This document shows positions 1 through 9,405 of a stretch of DNA of 64,000 nt, piece by piece. How positions within the stretch are numbered: position 1 is the first letter of the stretch; every line of letters begins with the position of its first letter. The translations under genes and the position numbers were made by a program. The stretch comes from Actinomycetota bacterium. Lineage in GTDB: Bacteria > Actinomycetota > Actinomycetes > Mycobacteriales > Mycobacteriaceae. A model generated the notes under the pieces. It was given only the letters and a program-made list of their open reading frames with translations, was not told the DNA's origin and did not search any database. The stretch is taken from assembly GCA_018268465.1 (NCBI GenBank), contig JAFDWN010000062.1, positions 1 through 64,000 of the forward strand. Reading direction: 5' to 3'.

Positions 1-123
1 TTCGAAATGGACCCCGGCGCCAGCAGCAGCTCGGTCGGATCCACCTACCAGCAGGCCGGCCTGCGCTGGGACTACGACAGCTTGCCCGGCCTCCCGTACA
101 ACCGCCTGCAGGTCCTGTCCTGA
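1..123 (+). CDS. C-terminal end of an unidentified protein (cut by window edge)
   Basis: The first reading frame is open from base 1 to a TGA stop and encodes the last 40 residues of a protein, ending in LPYNRLQVLS. The piece is rich in Ser, Tyr and Asp near its visible start, but it has no motif I recognise. It ends 14 bp before the stop of the convergent deacetylase gene. The gene is called only because the frame is open to the edge and the neighbouring gene layout leaves no other use for this strand. Confidence 0.45.
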   Translation, partial: FEMDPGASSSSVGSTYQQAGLRWDYDSLPGLPYNRLQVLS

Positions 124-137
124 GCGGCGCGCGCAGG

Positions 138-1172
138 TCAGGGCACCGCGCCGGAGACCAGGACCTGGAACTTCGCCCAGGAGAGGTTGCTTCCGATGGG
201 TATGCGCGGCAATGCCAGGGGATCCGAATCCGCATGGGCGAAGCCGTAGGTCGTCGACAGGGCCCACTGGACGCCGTTTCGGCGCAGGACTGATTTGGCC
301 CGCTCGTCGAAGTCCTGGGCGCGACCGTTCGGGTAGGCGAAGATCGTCGGCGCGGTTCCGGTCTCCCGTTCCAGGGCGCTGCACGAACCGGAGATCTCCC
401 GCTCCACCTTCTCGTCGGCGCACCGGGACAGGATGGGATGGGTCACGGTATGTGGGTACAGCGTGACCAGTCCGTCGGCGCTGAGTTCGCGTGCTTCGTC
501 CCAGGTCAGCAGGCGGAAGGGTCCGCTCTCTTCGTCTGCTGACTGTTGGAGCGCCTCGACGAGTGAGTCGAGTCGCGCGAGCCGCTCATCGTCGGGCAGT
601 TCCTTGAACCGGTTGACGATCTGCGCGTAGGCCTCGCCCCGCTCGGCGTTGGTGCGCAGCGGATACACCCGCAGGCCCGCGCCGGTGAGGTCGGCTTTCG
701 GCTGCCGGGTGCGTGCGAGTGCAAGCCACAGGCGATCGGGCCACAGGGTGACGTCGCTGCCCATCGGGCCTGTGCTGAGGAACACGGCGGCGGGTAGACC
801 CAGATCACGCAACACCGGGGCGGCGTGCGTCGCGAGATTGCGTGTTCCGTCGTCGAAGGTCAGTACTGCGGCGTTGTCGGGCAGGGTGTGCGCCGCCATG
901 CGCTCGAGCGCGTCGTGGAGGGGGAGCACGTGGAAATGTCTGCGGACGTACTGCAGCGTCCGTCGGAGGGCGTCGACGTCCAGGACGTGCCAGCACGCCG
1001 GCGACAGCGGTGCCGCCTCGACACCGTGGAACATCAGGATCGCCAGACGGCGGCGATTGCGGCGGCGCGCCATCGCGGGCATGCCGGCAGCGCACATCAC
1101 ACGTGCGGAGAGCTCTTTCGCGGACGCCGCTGCATGCTTCGCGGCGACTGACAGCGTTACGGACTGCGGCAT
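138..1172 (-). CDS. Polysaccharide deacetylase family protein (NodB domain)
   Basis: The 344-residue product has the NodB homology signature. TFDDGTRN near residue 105 supplies the catalytic and metal-binding aspartates, PHTVTHPIL near residue 240 the H-x3-H metal motif, and AYPNG near residue 280 the third motif. This carbohydrate esterase 4 fold removes acyl groups, usually from N-acetylated sugars, so a role in cell-envelope or surface polysaccharide metabolism is likely; the substrate cannot be read from sequence. The first 45 residues are basic and lack a clear signal peptide. A later ATG just before MARRRNRRRL is an alternative start. It lies downstream of the GtrA gene on the same strand, 114 bp away. 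Confidence 0.85.
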   Translation of the reverse strand: MPQSVTLSVAAKHAAASAKELSARVMCAAGMPAMARRRNRRRLAILMFHGVEAAPLSPACWHVLDVDALRRTLQYVRRHFHVLPLHDALERMAAHTLPDNAAVLTFDDGTRNLATHAAPVLRDLGLPAAVFLSTGPMGSDVTLWPDRLWLALARTRQPKADLTGAGLRVYPLRTNAERGEAYAQIVNRFKELPDDERLARLDSLVEALQQSADEESGPFRLLTWDEARELSADGLVTLYPHTVTHPILSRCADEKVEREISGSCSALERETGTAPTIFAYPNGRAQDFDERAKSVLRRNGVQWALSTTYGFAHADSDPLALPRIPIGSNLSWAKFQVLVSGAVP

Positions 1173-1286
1173 AGGAACATCACACTAGCAAAGTCTCGCA
1201 AGATCGCGAGCAAACATTGCACAACAGGAGCAGGCGTTGCTGCCAATGGGTGTGGCGGGTTAGCTCACGCCTCGACGCTCCGCAGG

Positions 1287-1979
1287 TCAGGACGACTTGG
1301 AGATGGTGTGCTCGTCGGTCTCGCCGTGATGGCGAAGGCCGCGCCGCCGGCGCAGCGGGGTGACGTTGCCCGGGCGGCGGCCGCGGGCCTCGTACTCGTT
1401 CTCGAGCGCCTCGGCGATGCCGCCGTAGGTCAGTGCGGCCCCGACCGTCTGCTCGGCATCGCGGCCGAACTCGTCGGGGAATACGAAGCGCCGGAACGCC
1501 CAGAATCGGAAGGCCATCTGCAGCAGGTTGCCGAGGATGTACGCCGCGATGAAGTCGGCGATGTTCTCCACCGTCAGTGACACGTCCGGGACTCGAAGCT
1601 GCAGTACATAGCTGGAGAACCACAGCGGGGCCATGCTCAGCAACACCCCGACGCCACTGACCGCGAAGAAAAGCAGCGCCTCGTGGTGGCGTTCGCGCCC
1701 ACCGCGGTTTCGGAAGCTCCATTCCCGGTTGAGGATGTAGGACGCGATGACGGCGACGATGCCCGCGATGACCTTCGCGGTGACGGGTTTGGGTTCGAGA
1801 ATCGTCAGTTTGAGCGTGTAGAAGATCGACGAGTCGATGACGAATGTCGTCGCTCCGACGATGGCGAATTTGATCAGTTCGTGATGCTGTTCGGCATACG
1901 GACGGATCGATCGCGGAAGTCGCGCAATCGTTGCATCGGCGAAGGACACAGATAGGGAGTGTACGGAAACGTCCTGCAA
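1287..1979 (-). CDS. GtrA-like membrane protein
   Basis: The roughly 230-residue product has four hydrophobic segments starting near LIKFAIVGATTFVIDS, VIAGIVAVIASYILN, ALLFFAVSGVGVLLS and FIAAYILGNLLQMAF, with the family's NREWSFRNRG motif after the second. GtrA-family proteins are small four-helix membrane proteins implicated in moving lipid-linked sugars for glycan decoration. From memory M. tuberculosis Rv3277 occupies the same place beside purK. The start is uncertain: the longest frame opens with TTG, and an internal GTG at 1949 would remove 10 residues. The gene runs divergently from purK. Confidence 0.8.
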   Translation of the reverse strand: MQDVSVHSLSVSFADATIARLPRSIRPYAEQHHELIKFAIVGATTFVIDSSIFYTLKLTILEPKPVTAKVIAGIVAVIASYILNREWSFRNRGGRERHHEALLFFAVSGVGVLLSMAPLWFSSYVLQLRVPDVSLTVENIADFIAAYILGNLLQMAFRFWAFRRFVFPDEFGRDAEQTVGAALTYGGIAEALENEYEARGRRPGNVTPLRRRRGLRHHGETDEHTISKSS

Positions 1980-2042
1980 GATGCCCCATCGCGGCTCAGC
2001 CGCAGGTCAGCAACCGGCGACCGCCGTGACACCATAGGCGCT

Positions 2043-3269
2043 GTGCCGAGAACTCCCAACAGCCCGCCCGTGGTGGCCATGATCGGTGGTGGCCAGCTCG
2101 CCAGGATGACCCATCAGGCGGCGATCGCGCTTGGTCAGGCGCTTCGCGTACTGGCGGCTCACCCGCAGGAACCCGCCGCCCAGGTCACGCCCGATGTCGT
2201 ACTCGGCTCCCACACCGACCTCGACGATCTTCGGCGCGCCGCCTCGGGCGCCGCCGTGCTGACGTTCGACCACGAGCATGTGCCGACACCGCTGCTGGAA
2301 CGCCTCGTCGCCGAGGGGGTGAACGTGGCGCCGCCGCCGGAGGCGCTCGTGCACGCCCAGGACAAGTTGGTGATGCGGCGTCGCCTGGAGGGGATGGGCG
2401 CACCCGTACCGCGGTACAGCGCGGTCGAGTCGGCCGGTGACGCCGAGGCGTTCGCGCACAGCGTCGGTGGACCCGTGGTGATCAAGACCGTCCGCGGCGG
2501 CTACGACGGACGCGGCGTGGTGATGGCCCGCGACGCCGCCGAGGCGGGCCAGATCGCCGCCCGCTATCTCGGCGACGGCGTACCCGTGCTGGTCGAGGAG
2601 CGGGTCGCGATGCGCAGGGAGCTGGCGGCGCTGGTTGCCCGATCCCCTTATGGCCAGGGCGCGGCCTGGCCGGTGGTGGAGACCGTCCAGCAGGACGGCA
2701 TCTGCGTGCTGGTGATGGCCCCCGCGCCCGACCTGCCCGGCACGACGGCGGCCGAGGCGGAGGCGCTGGCGCTGCGGCTCGCGTCCGAACTCGGGGTGGT
2801 CGGCGTGCTGGCCGTCGAACTCTTCGAGACCGTCGACGGTGCGCTGCTGGTCAACGAGCTGGCGATGCGGCCGCACAACTCCGGCCACTGGACGATGGAC
2901 GGATGCCGCACTAGCCAGTTCGAGCAGCATGTGCGCGCCGTCCTGGACTACCCGCTCGGCGACACCACGATGCTCACCCCGGTGACGGTGATGGCCAATG
3001 TGCTCGGCGCCGCGCAGACACCGGCGATGTCGATGGACGAGCGGCTGCACCACTTGTTCGCGAGGATTCCCGATGCGCGGGTCCACCTGTACGGCAAGGA
3101 GGAGCGGCCCGGCCGCAAGATCGGGCATGTGAACCTGGTCGGCGCGGATTGTGCGCACCTGCGGGAGCGTGCCGAGCGGGCGGCGCACTGGTTGTCGCAT
3201 GCGCAATGGACGGACGGCTGGGATCCCCACACCACAGCGGGCCGTGACCGCCGCGGCGCCGCCACATGA
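2043..3269 (+). CDS. purK: N5-carboxyaminoimidazole ribonucleotide synthase PurK
   Basis: This is the ATP-grasp enzyme of de novo purine synthesis that carboxylates AIR with bicarbonate and ATP to form N5-CAIR. The 408-residue product opens with the nucleotide-binding IGGGQLARM. It contains the ATP-grasp core [15 protein letters not shown] and ends with the metal-binding [15 protein letters not shown]. An upstream in-frame ATG at 1959 is less likely because it would run into the divergent GtrA gene; the GTG used here gives a normal family length. purE follows 13 bp downstream, so the two subunits of the bacterial-type AIR carboxylation step are cotranscribed. Confidence 0.93.
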   Translation: MPRTPNSPPVVAMIGGGQLARMTHQAAIALGQALRVLAAHPQEPAAQVTPDVVLGSHTDLDDLRRAASGAAVLTFDHEHVPTPLLERLVAEGVNVAPPPEALVHAQDKLVMRRRLEGMGAPVPRYSAVESAGDAEAFAHSVGGPVVIKTVRGGYDGRGVVMARDAAEAGQIAARYLGDGVPVLVEERVAMRRELAALVARSPYGQGAAWPVVETVQQDGICVLVMAPAPDLPGTTAAEAEALALRLASELGVVGVLAVELFETVDGALLVNELAMRPHNSGHWTMDGCRTSQFEQHVRAVLDYPLGDTTMLTPVTVMANVLGAAQTPAMSMDERLHHLFARIPDARVHLYGKEERPGRKIGHVNLVGADCAHLRERAERAAHWLSHAQWTDGWDPHTTAGRDRRGAAT

Positions 3270-3282
3270 CAGGGTTGTCCGC

Positions 3283-3807
3283 GTGACGGCATCGCAGGGT
3301 CCCCGCGTGGGAGTGATCATGGGCAGCGACAGCGACTGGTCGGTGATGGCCGACGCGGCCGAGGCGCTCGCCGAATTCGGCGTCGCCTTCGAGGTCGGCG
3401 TGGTGTCGGCGCACCGTACGCCCGGCCGGATGTTCGACTACGCCCGCGGCGCGGCCGGCCGCGGAATCGAGGTGATCATCGCGGGGGCGGGCGGCGCCGC
3501 GCATCTGCCGGGCATGGTGGCCGCGGCGACGCCGCTGCCCGTCATCGGTGTGCCGGTCCCGCTGGCCCGGCTGGACGGGCTGGATTCGCTGCTGTCGATC
3601 GTGCAGATGCCGGCCGGGGTGCCGGTCGCCACCGTGTCGATCGGCGGCGCCCGCAACGCGGGCCTGCTCGCCGTCCGCATCCTCGGGGCGGCCGATACCG
3701 CACTGCGCGCCAAGATGACCGCCTTCCAGGAAGACCTGGAGGACGTGGTGCTCGCCAAGGACGCGGCACTGCGTGACCGGCTACTCGGAGACCGCGCGGA
3801 CGGGTAA
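3283..3807 (+). CDS. purE: N5-CAIR mutase PurE
   Basis: PurE converts N5-CAIR, the product of PurK, to CAIR by moving the carboxyl group. The 174-residue protein has the diagnostic [10 protein letters not shown] near the N-terminus, SAHRTP with the catalytic His, and [12 protein letters not shown], covering the whole class I PurE fold. A longer frame starts at 3151 inside purK, but the GTG chosen here lies just after the purK stop and directly before the conserved [12 protein letters not shown]. Its downstream neighbour is fadE25, 30 bp away on the same strand. Confidence 0.93.
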   Translation: MTASQGPRVGVIMGSDSDWSVMADAAEALAEFGVAFEVGVVSAHRTPGRMFDYARGAAGRGIEVIIAGAGGAAHLPGMVAAATPLPVIGVPVPLARLDGLDSLLSIVQMPAGVPVATVSIGGARNAGLLAVRILGAADTALRAKMTAFQEDLEDVVLAKDAALRDRLLGDRADG

Positions 3808-3837
3808 AGTTACCGGCGAGTAGCGAGGAGGCCGATG

Positions 3838-5007
3838 ATGGCAGGTTGGGCCGGGAACCCGTCGTTCGATGTGTTCAAGCTCCCCGAGGAGCACGACGAA
3901 TTGCGTGCGGCGATCCGTGGGCTGGCGGAGAAGGAGATCGCTCCGTATGCCGCCGAGGTCGACGAAAAGGCGCGGTTTCCGCAGGAGGCGCTCGAGGCGT
4001 TGAATGCGTCGGGGTTCAATGCGGTCCACATACCCGAGGAGTACGGCGGGCAGGGCGCGGATTCGGTGGCGGCGTGCATCGTGATCGAAGAGGTCGCGCG
4101 GGTGGACGTGTCGGCCTCGCTGATTCCTGCCGTGAACAAGCTCGGCACGATGGGTTTGATCCTGCGCGGCTCCGCGGAGCTCAAGAAGCAGGTGCTGCCG
4201 AGTCTGGCCGACGGTGAGGCGATGGCGTCCTATGCGCTGTCCGAACGCGAGGCAGGCAGTGACGCGGCGGCGATGCGCACCCGGGCCCGCGCGGACGGTG
4301 ACGACTGGATTCTCAACGGCACCAAATGCTGGATCACCAACGGTGGTTACTCCACGTGGTACACGGTGATGGCGGTGACCGATCCGGACAAGGGTGCCAA
4401 CGGGATTTCGGCGTTCGTGGTGCACAAGGACGACGAGGGTTTCTCGGTGGGCCCCAAGGAGAAGAAGCTGGGGATCAAGGGGTCGCCGACCACCGAACTG
4501 TATTTCGAGAACTGCCGGGTGCCCGGGGATCGGATGATCGGGGAGCCGGGTACGGGGTTCAAAACGGCTTTGGCGACGCTGGATCACACCCGGCCGACGA
4601 TCGGCGCGCAGGCGGTGGGGGTGGCGCAGGGCGCGCTGGACGCGGCGATCGCCTACGCCAAGGACCGTAAGCAGTTCGGTTCGGCGATCAGTGATTTCCA
4701 GGGTGTCCAGTTCATGCTCGCCGATATGGCGATGAAGGTGGAGGCGGCGCGGCTGATGGTCTACTCCGCTGCCGCCCGCGCCGAGCGTGGGGAGGGCAAC
4801 CTGGGGTTCATCTCGGCGGCGTCGAAGTGTTTTGCCTCGGATGTGGCCATGGAGGTCACGACCGATGCCGTGCAGTTGTTCGGCGGCGCGGGGTACACCA
4901 CGGACTTTCCCGTCGAGCGCATGATGCGTGACGCCAAGATCACCCAGATCTACGAGGGCACCAACCAGATTCAGCGTGTCGTGATGTCACGCGCGCTGCT
5001 GCGCTGA
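3838..5007 (+). CDS. fadE25: Acyl-CoA dehydrogenase FadE25
   Basis: This flavoprotein dehydrogenase of 389 residues is nearly identical in recalled sequence to mycobacterial FadE25. It has the FAD/substrate motif YALSEREAGSDAAAM (about residues 130-145), WITNGG, the region DHTRPTIGAQAVG, and the C-terminal catalytic Glu in QIYEGTNQIQR. It oxidises acyl-CoA at the alpha-beta position; the physiological chain length is not evident. The start is the second of two adjacent ATGs, 7 nt after a strong GAGGAGG ribosome site and matching the MxGWAGNPSFD N-terminus of orthologues. It is the last backbone gene before the accessory formate dehydrogenase/selenium block. Confidence 0.93.
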   Translation: MAGWAGNPSFDVFKLPEEHDELRAAIRGLAEKEIAPYAAEVDEKARFPQEALEALNASGFNAVHIPEEYGGQGADSVAACIVIEEVARVDVSASLIPAVNKLGTMGLILRGSAELKKQVLPSLADGEAMASYALSEREAGSDAAAMRTRARADGDDWILNGTKCWITNGGYSTWYTVMAVTDPDKGANGISAFVVHKDDEGFSVGPKEKKLGIKGSPTTELYFENCRVPGDRMIGEPGTGFKTALATLDHTRPTIGAQAVGVAQGALDAAIAYAKDRKQFGSAISDFQGVQFMLADMAMKVEAARLMVYSAAARAERGEGNLGFISAASKCFASDVAMEVTTDAVQLFGGAGYTTDFPVERMMRDAKITQIYEGTNQIQRVVMSRALLR

Positions 5008-5074
5008 GCGCGCAGCCCGACCACCGGGTCCAACGGCCCGTCGCTGCGTGATGCGACGGGCTAATCTCGGAGGC

Positions 5075-8000
5075 ATGGTGGGACCGAGATCGTTCCTCGA
5101 GTGGCCGGTGGTACGCCAGTTTCGTTCCGGCGACGTATTCGGCCGCGGACCGGCGGTGACGTCGCCGCGCACCCGTGCGGTGAGCCCGCGCACCGCGACC
5201 GCGGATCGCGTCGTGCAGAGTGTGTGCCCGTATTGCGCGGTGGGTTGCGGCCAGAAGGTCTACGTCAAGGACGAGAAGGTCGTACAGATCGAGGGCGACC
5301 CCGACTCGCCCATCTCCAGGGGCCGGCTGTGTCCGAAGGGTTCGGCCAGTGAGCAACTGGTGAATTCACCGGGCCGGCAGACCGAGATGCTCTACCGCGC
5401 GCCCTATTCCACCGAATGGCAGCGCATCGACGTCGACACCGCCCTCGATATGGTCGCCGAGCGGTTCATGGCGTCGCGGCGGCACACGTGGCAGGACATC
5501 GACAAGAAGGGCAACCTGCTGCGCCGCACCATGGGTATCGCCGCGCTCGGCGGGGCGACGCTGGACAACGAAGAAAACTATGTGATCAAGAAGCTCTTCA
5601 CGGCCGCGGGTGCGATCCAGATCGAGAACCAGGCCCGTATTTGACACTCCGCCACCGTTCCCGGTCTGGGAACCTCGTTCGGGCGCGGCGGCGCCACCCA
5701 GCCTCTGCAGGACATGGCCAACGCGGACTGCATCGTGATCCAGGGCTCCAACATGGCCGAGTGCCATCCGGTGGGTTTCCAGTGGGTCGAGGAGGCCAGG
5801 GCCCGTGGCGCCCGCGTGATCCACGTCGATCCGCGGTTCACCCGCACCTCGGCGGTGTGTGACAAGCACATCCCGATCCGGGCAGGCTCGGATGTGGTGC
5901 TGCTCGGCGCGCTCATCAACCATGTGCTGACCAACGACCTGTGGTTCCGCGATTACGTGGTCGCGTACACCAACGCCGCGACGCTGATCGACGAGAGCTA
6001 CCGCGACACCGAGGATCTCGGCGGCTTGTTCTCCGGATTCGACCCCAAGACGGGTCTGTACGACATGTCGTCCTGGGCATATGCCGAACAGAGCGGCGAA
6101 CCCGAGCACGGCGCGAGTCTGTCCGATCGGGCGGCGGGCGATACGCACGGCAGCGGGGGACCGCCACTGGAGCATGCCCACGTCCAACGCGACGACACCC
6201 TGCAGCACCCGCGGACGGTATTCCAGATCCTCAAGCGGCATTTCGCCCGCTACACCCCCGAGATGGTCCGCGACATGTGCGGTATCGGTCTGGCCGACTT
6301 CGACTATCTCGCCCGGTCGATCACCGAGAACTCCGGACGCGAGCGCACCACCTGTTTCGCCTACGCCGTCGGGTGGACCCAGCACACCCTGGGCGCCCAA
6401 TTCATCCGCACCGCAACGATTCTGCAGTTGCTGCTGGGCAACGTCGGCAGGCCGGGCAGCGGCATCATGGCGCTGCGCGGCCATGCGAGCATCCAGGGCT
6501 CCACCGACATCCCGACGTTGTTCAACCTGCTGCCCGGGTACCTGCCGATGCCCAAAGCCGGTGTCCACGACACGCTGCGCAGCTACCTGGACTTGGTGGG
6601 GCCCAAGCAGGAGAAGGGATTCTGGGCCGACGCCGACGCCTATCTGGTCAGCCTGCTCAAGGCGTGGTGGGGCGACGCGGCCCGGGCCGACAACGACTGG
6701 GCCTACGACTACCTGCCGCGCCTGACCGGTCCGCACGGGACCTATCAGACAGTCATGGCCATGCTCGACGACGAGGTGGAGGGCTACTTCCTGCTGGGCC
6801 AGAATCCTGCGGTGGGTTCGGCGCACGGCCGCATGCAGCGGCTCGGGATGGCACACCTGAAGTGGCTCGTGGTCCGCGACCTCAACCTCATCGAGTCAGC
6901 CACCTGGTGGAAGGACGGACCGGAGATCGCTTCCGGCGAGTTGCGCACCGAGGACATCGCGACGGAGGTGTTCTTCTTCCCCGCGGCGACCCACGTCGAG
7001 AAGGCCGGCTCCTTCACCCAGACTCAACGGCTGCTGCAGTGGCGGCACAAGGCTGTCGAACCGCCGGGCGACTGCCAGAGCGATCTGCAGTTCTTCATCG
7101 AACTGGGTAACCGGATCAGGGCCGCACTGGCCGGGTCGACCGATGAACGGGACCGGCCGCTGCTGGACCTGACGTGGGACTACCCCACCGACGAGCATGG
7201 CGAACCGATGCCGGAGGCGGTGCTCGCCGAGATCAACGGTTTCCACACCGCCGGACCCGGCGCGGGTGAGCCGTTGACGGCCTACACCGAGATGCGCGCC
7301 GACGGGTCCACCGCGGCCGGCTGCTGGATCTACACCGGGGTCTTCGCCACCGGCGTGAATCAGGCTGCCCGGCGGGTGCCCCACGGCGGCGCGGGGCCTA
7401 TGCAGGACCAGTGGGGCTGGGCATGGCCGGCCGACCGGCGGATCCTCTACAACCGGGCGTCGGCGGACCCCGACGGCAGGCCGTGGTCCGAGCGCAAACG
7501 ACTGATCTGGTGGGACGCGCAGCAGAGCCGCTGGGTCGGCGACGACGTGCCCGACTTCGTCGTCGACCGGGCCCCCGACACCCGCCCGGATCCGGCCCTG
7601 GGCGGTCCGGACGCGCTGGCGGGTGACGATCCGTTCGTCATGCAGGCCGACGGCAAGGGGTGGCTGTTCGCGCCGACGGGGATGCTCGACGGTCCGCTGC
7701 CCACTCACTACGAGCCGCAGGAGTCGCCGGTCGCCAACGCACTGTATGCCCAGCAGCAGAGCCCGTCGCGAGTCATCTTCCCGCGTAAGGACAATCTGTT
7801 CGCCCCCAGTGCCGGGGAGCCCGGCGTGGATGTCTACCCGTACGTGTTCACCACCTACCGCCTCACCGAACACCACACCGCGGGCGGGATGAGCCGCTGG
7901 CTGCCCTATCTGTCGGAGCTGCAACCGGAGATGTTCTGCGAGGTCTCACCCGAGCTGGCGGCCGAACGGGGCCTGGAGCCGTACGGCTGGGCCACCATCG

Positions 8001-8341
8001 TCTCCCCGCGGGCGGCGATCGAGGCCCGCGTGCTGGTGACCGAGCGGATGACGCCGGTGGTGGTGGGCGGTCACACCGTGCACCAGATCGGTCTGCCCTA
8101 CCACTGGGGTGTCGGCGGCGACGCGGTGGTCAGCGGCGACGCGGCCAACGATCTGCTGGGCGTGGCGCTCGACCCGAACGTTCAGATCCAGGAGTCCAAG
8201 GCCGGGTCCTGCGATATCCGGCCGGGCCGCCGACCGCAGGGCCAGGCGCTGCTGCGCCTGGTCGAGGAGTATCAATCCCGGGCGGGTGCGACGACCGAGA
8301 CGGACAACGCGCGAGTCACCGACCCGACGAAGGAGGGCTGA
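5075..8341 (+). CDS. fdhA: Formate dehydrogenase catalytic subunit, selenoprotein with in-frame UGA
   Basis: This molybdopterin oxidoreductase oxidises formate to CO2. The frame opens with a [4Fe-4S] site (CPYCAVGC, then RLCPKG) and continues as far as IENQARI. A TGA at 5642-5644 follows, and the same frame resumes with HSATVPGLGTSFGRGG. That is exactly where E. coli FdnG has selenocysteine (NQARV-Sec-HGPTV), so the TGA should be read as Sec190 of about 1088 residues. The downstream half holds normal cofactor motifs (AECHPVGFQWV, QNPAVGSAHGRMQR). No twin-arginine signal is seen, unlike FdnG. The start is uncertain between GTG 5048, ATG 5075 and GTG 5078 near GGAGG. The stop overlaps the fdhB ATG by one base. 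Confidence 0.93.
5642..5673 (+). promoter_or_regulatory. Selenocysteine codon and SECIS hairpin in fdhA
   Basis: The TGA codon is followed after 12 nt by a perfect 6-bp stem, GTTCCC pairing with GGGAAC, closed by the pentaloop GGTCT. In E. coli fdhF the SelB-binding apical loop is also GGUCU at similar distance from UGA, so this is a bacterial SECIS element read directly from sequence. It must bind the SelB elongation factor encoded 9 kb downstream to deliver Sec-tRNA. A lower stem between flanking bases is possible but was not folded computationally. Confidence 0.88.
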
Positions 8342-9345
8342 TGGGCCAACTGGCCGGACCAACCGATCCGACCGCCGACGCGCGTTGGCGGGATCCCCGC
8401 CCGCGCAAGGGGTTCTTCACCGACACGTCGATCTGCATCGGCTGCAAGGCGTGCGAGGTGGCCTGCAAGGAGTGGAACCGCAATCCGCTGGACGGCAACC
8501 TCGAATTGCTGGGGTCTTCGTACGACAACACCGGCGAACTGGGTGCCAGCACCTGGCGTCATGTCGCGTTCATCGAGCAGGGGCGCGACCGTATTGAGGA
8601 GGCGCGGGGATCCGGCCGGGCCCTCATCGACCTGGGTATGCCCGCGGTCGCGGGTTCGTCCGGCCCGGCGGAGGCCGCGCCGGATCGCCATCCGGGACCC
8701 GACACCCCGGAGTTCCGCTGGCTGATGGCATCGGATGTGTGCAAACACTGCACGCACGCCGGATGCCTCGATGTCTGCCCGACGGGCGCGCTGTTCCGCA
8801 CCGAGTTCGGCACCGTGGTGGTGCAGGCCGATGTGTGCAACGGGTGCGGCACTTGCGTGGCGGGTTGTCCGTTCGGTGTGGTCGAACGGCGCAGCGACGG
8901 CACGGTGCGAACCCCGACTGAGCGGGAAGGCCAAGGCGGGCAACATCATTCGGCGGACATTCGCAATGTCGGGGTCGCCCAGAAATGCACCCTGTGTTAC
9001 GACCGCCTGGTCGAAGACGAGACACCCGCGTGCGCGCAGACCTGCCCGACCACCTCGATCAAATTCGGTGACCACGACGACCTCGTGGTGCAGGCCCGCG
9101 AGCGGGTCGCGCAACTGCATGCCAGGGGGCTGACCGAGGCCCGGCTCTACGGCGCCAACGAACACGACGGCGTTGGCGGCACCGGGTCGATCTTCCTGCT
9201 GCTGGACGAGCCGGAGGTTTATGGGCTGCCGCCCGATCCGCGGGTGCCCACGGCCGACTTGATGCGGATGTTCACTCGCGCGGGGATGGCCGGCGCGGGC
9301 ATGCTCGCGGCCGCGGCAGTCGCCTTCTGGAGGAGGCCGCGATGA
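8341..9345 (+). CDS. fdhB: Formate dehydrogenase iron-sulfur subunit
   Basis: This 334-residue ferredoxin-like subunit passes electrons from FdhA to the membrane subunit. Four cysteine clusters are visible: CIGCKACEVAC (residues ~25-35), CKHCTHAGCLDVC, CNGCGTCVAGC, and CTLCYDRL with CAQTC. They match the four [4Fe-4S] clusters of FdnH/FdoH. The last 25 residues (AGMAGAGMLAAAAVAFWRRPR) form one hydrophobic anchor with a basic end, as in FdnH. The ATG overlaps the fdhA stop and is preceded by AGGAGGG. The stop codon lies within the first copy of a 32-bp repeat that separates it from fdhC. Confidence 0.93.
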   Translation: MGQLAGPTDPTADARWRDPRPRKGFFTDTSICIGCKACEVACKEWNRNPLDGNLELLGSSYDNTGELGASTWRHVAFIEQGRDRIEEARGSGRALIDLGMPAVAGSSGPAEAAPDRHPGPDTPEFRWLMASDVCKHCTHAGCLDVCPTGALFRTEFGTVVVQADVCNGCGTCVAGCPFGVVERRSDGTVRTPTEREGQGGQHHSADIRNVGVAQKCTLCYDRLVEDETPACAQTCPTTSIKFGDHDDLVVQARERVAQLHARGLTEARLYGANEHDGVGGTGSIFLLLDEPEVYGLPPDPRVPTADLMRMFTRAGMAGAGMLAAAAVAFWRRPR

Positions 9346-9404
9346 GCGCCTGCGCGAAGAGCAGAGGGCACCGATGAGCGCCTGCGCGAAGAGCAGAAGG
9401 CACC
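9341..9404 (+). repeat. Two tandem copies of a 32-bp repeat at the fdhB/fdhC junction
   Basis: Two abutting 32-bp units differ at one position. Each begins GATGAGCGCC, contains TGCGCGAAGAGCAGA, and ends GGCACC. A third partial copy (GATGAGCACC) supplies the fdhC start codon. The TGA of fdhB and an ATG overlap inside the first unit. The same unit occurs, also in two tandem copies, at the fbiB/NUDIX junction near 26.1 kb on the other strand. The arrangement is like mycobacterial interspersed repetitive units (MIRUs), which also sit at stop/start junctions, but this unit is shorter than classical MIRUs. Confidence 0.9.
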
Positions 9405-9405
9405 G

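Noticed and set aside
5048-5644. A truncated formate dehydrogenase fragment followed by a second, longer fragment, as in a pseudogene
   Set aside because: The interrupting TGA lies at the known Sec position, a SECIS hairpin follows, and the full decoding machinery is encoded nearby.
9341-9404. CRISPR array because of 32-bp repeats
   Set aside because: The units abut with no spacers, there are no cas genes, and the second site has the same stop/start arrangement.
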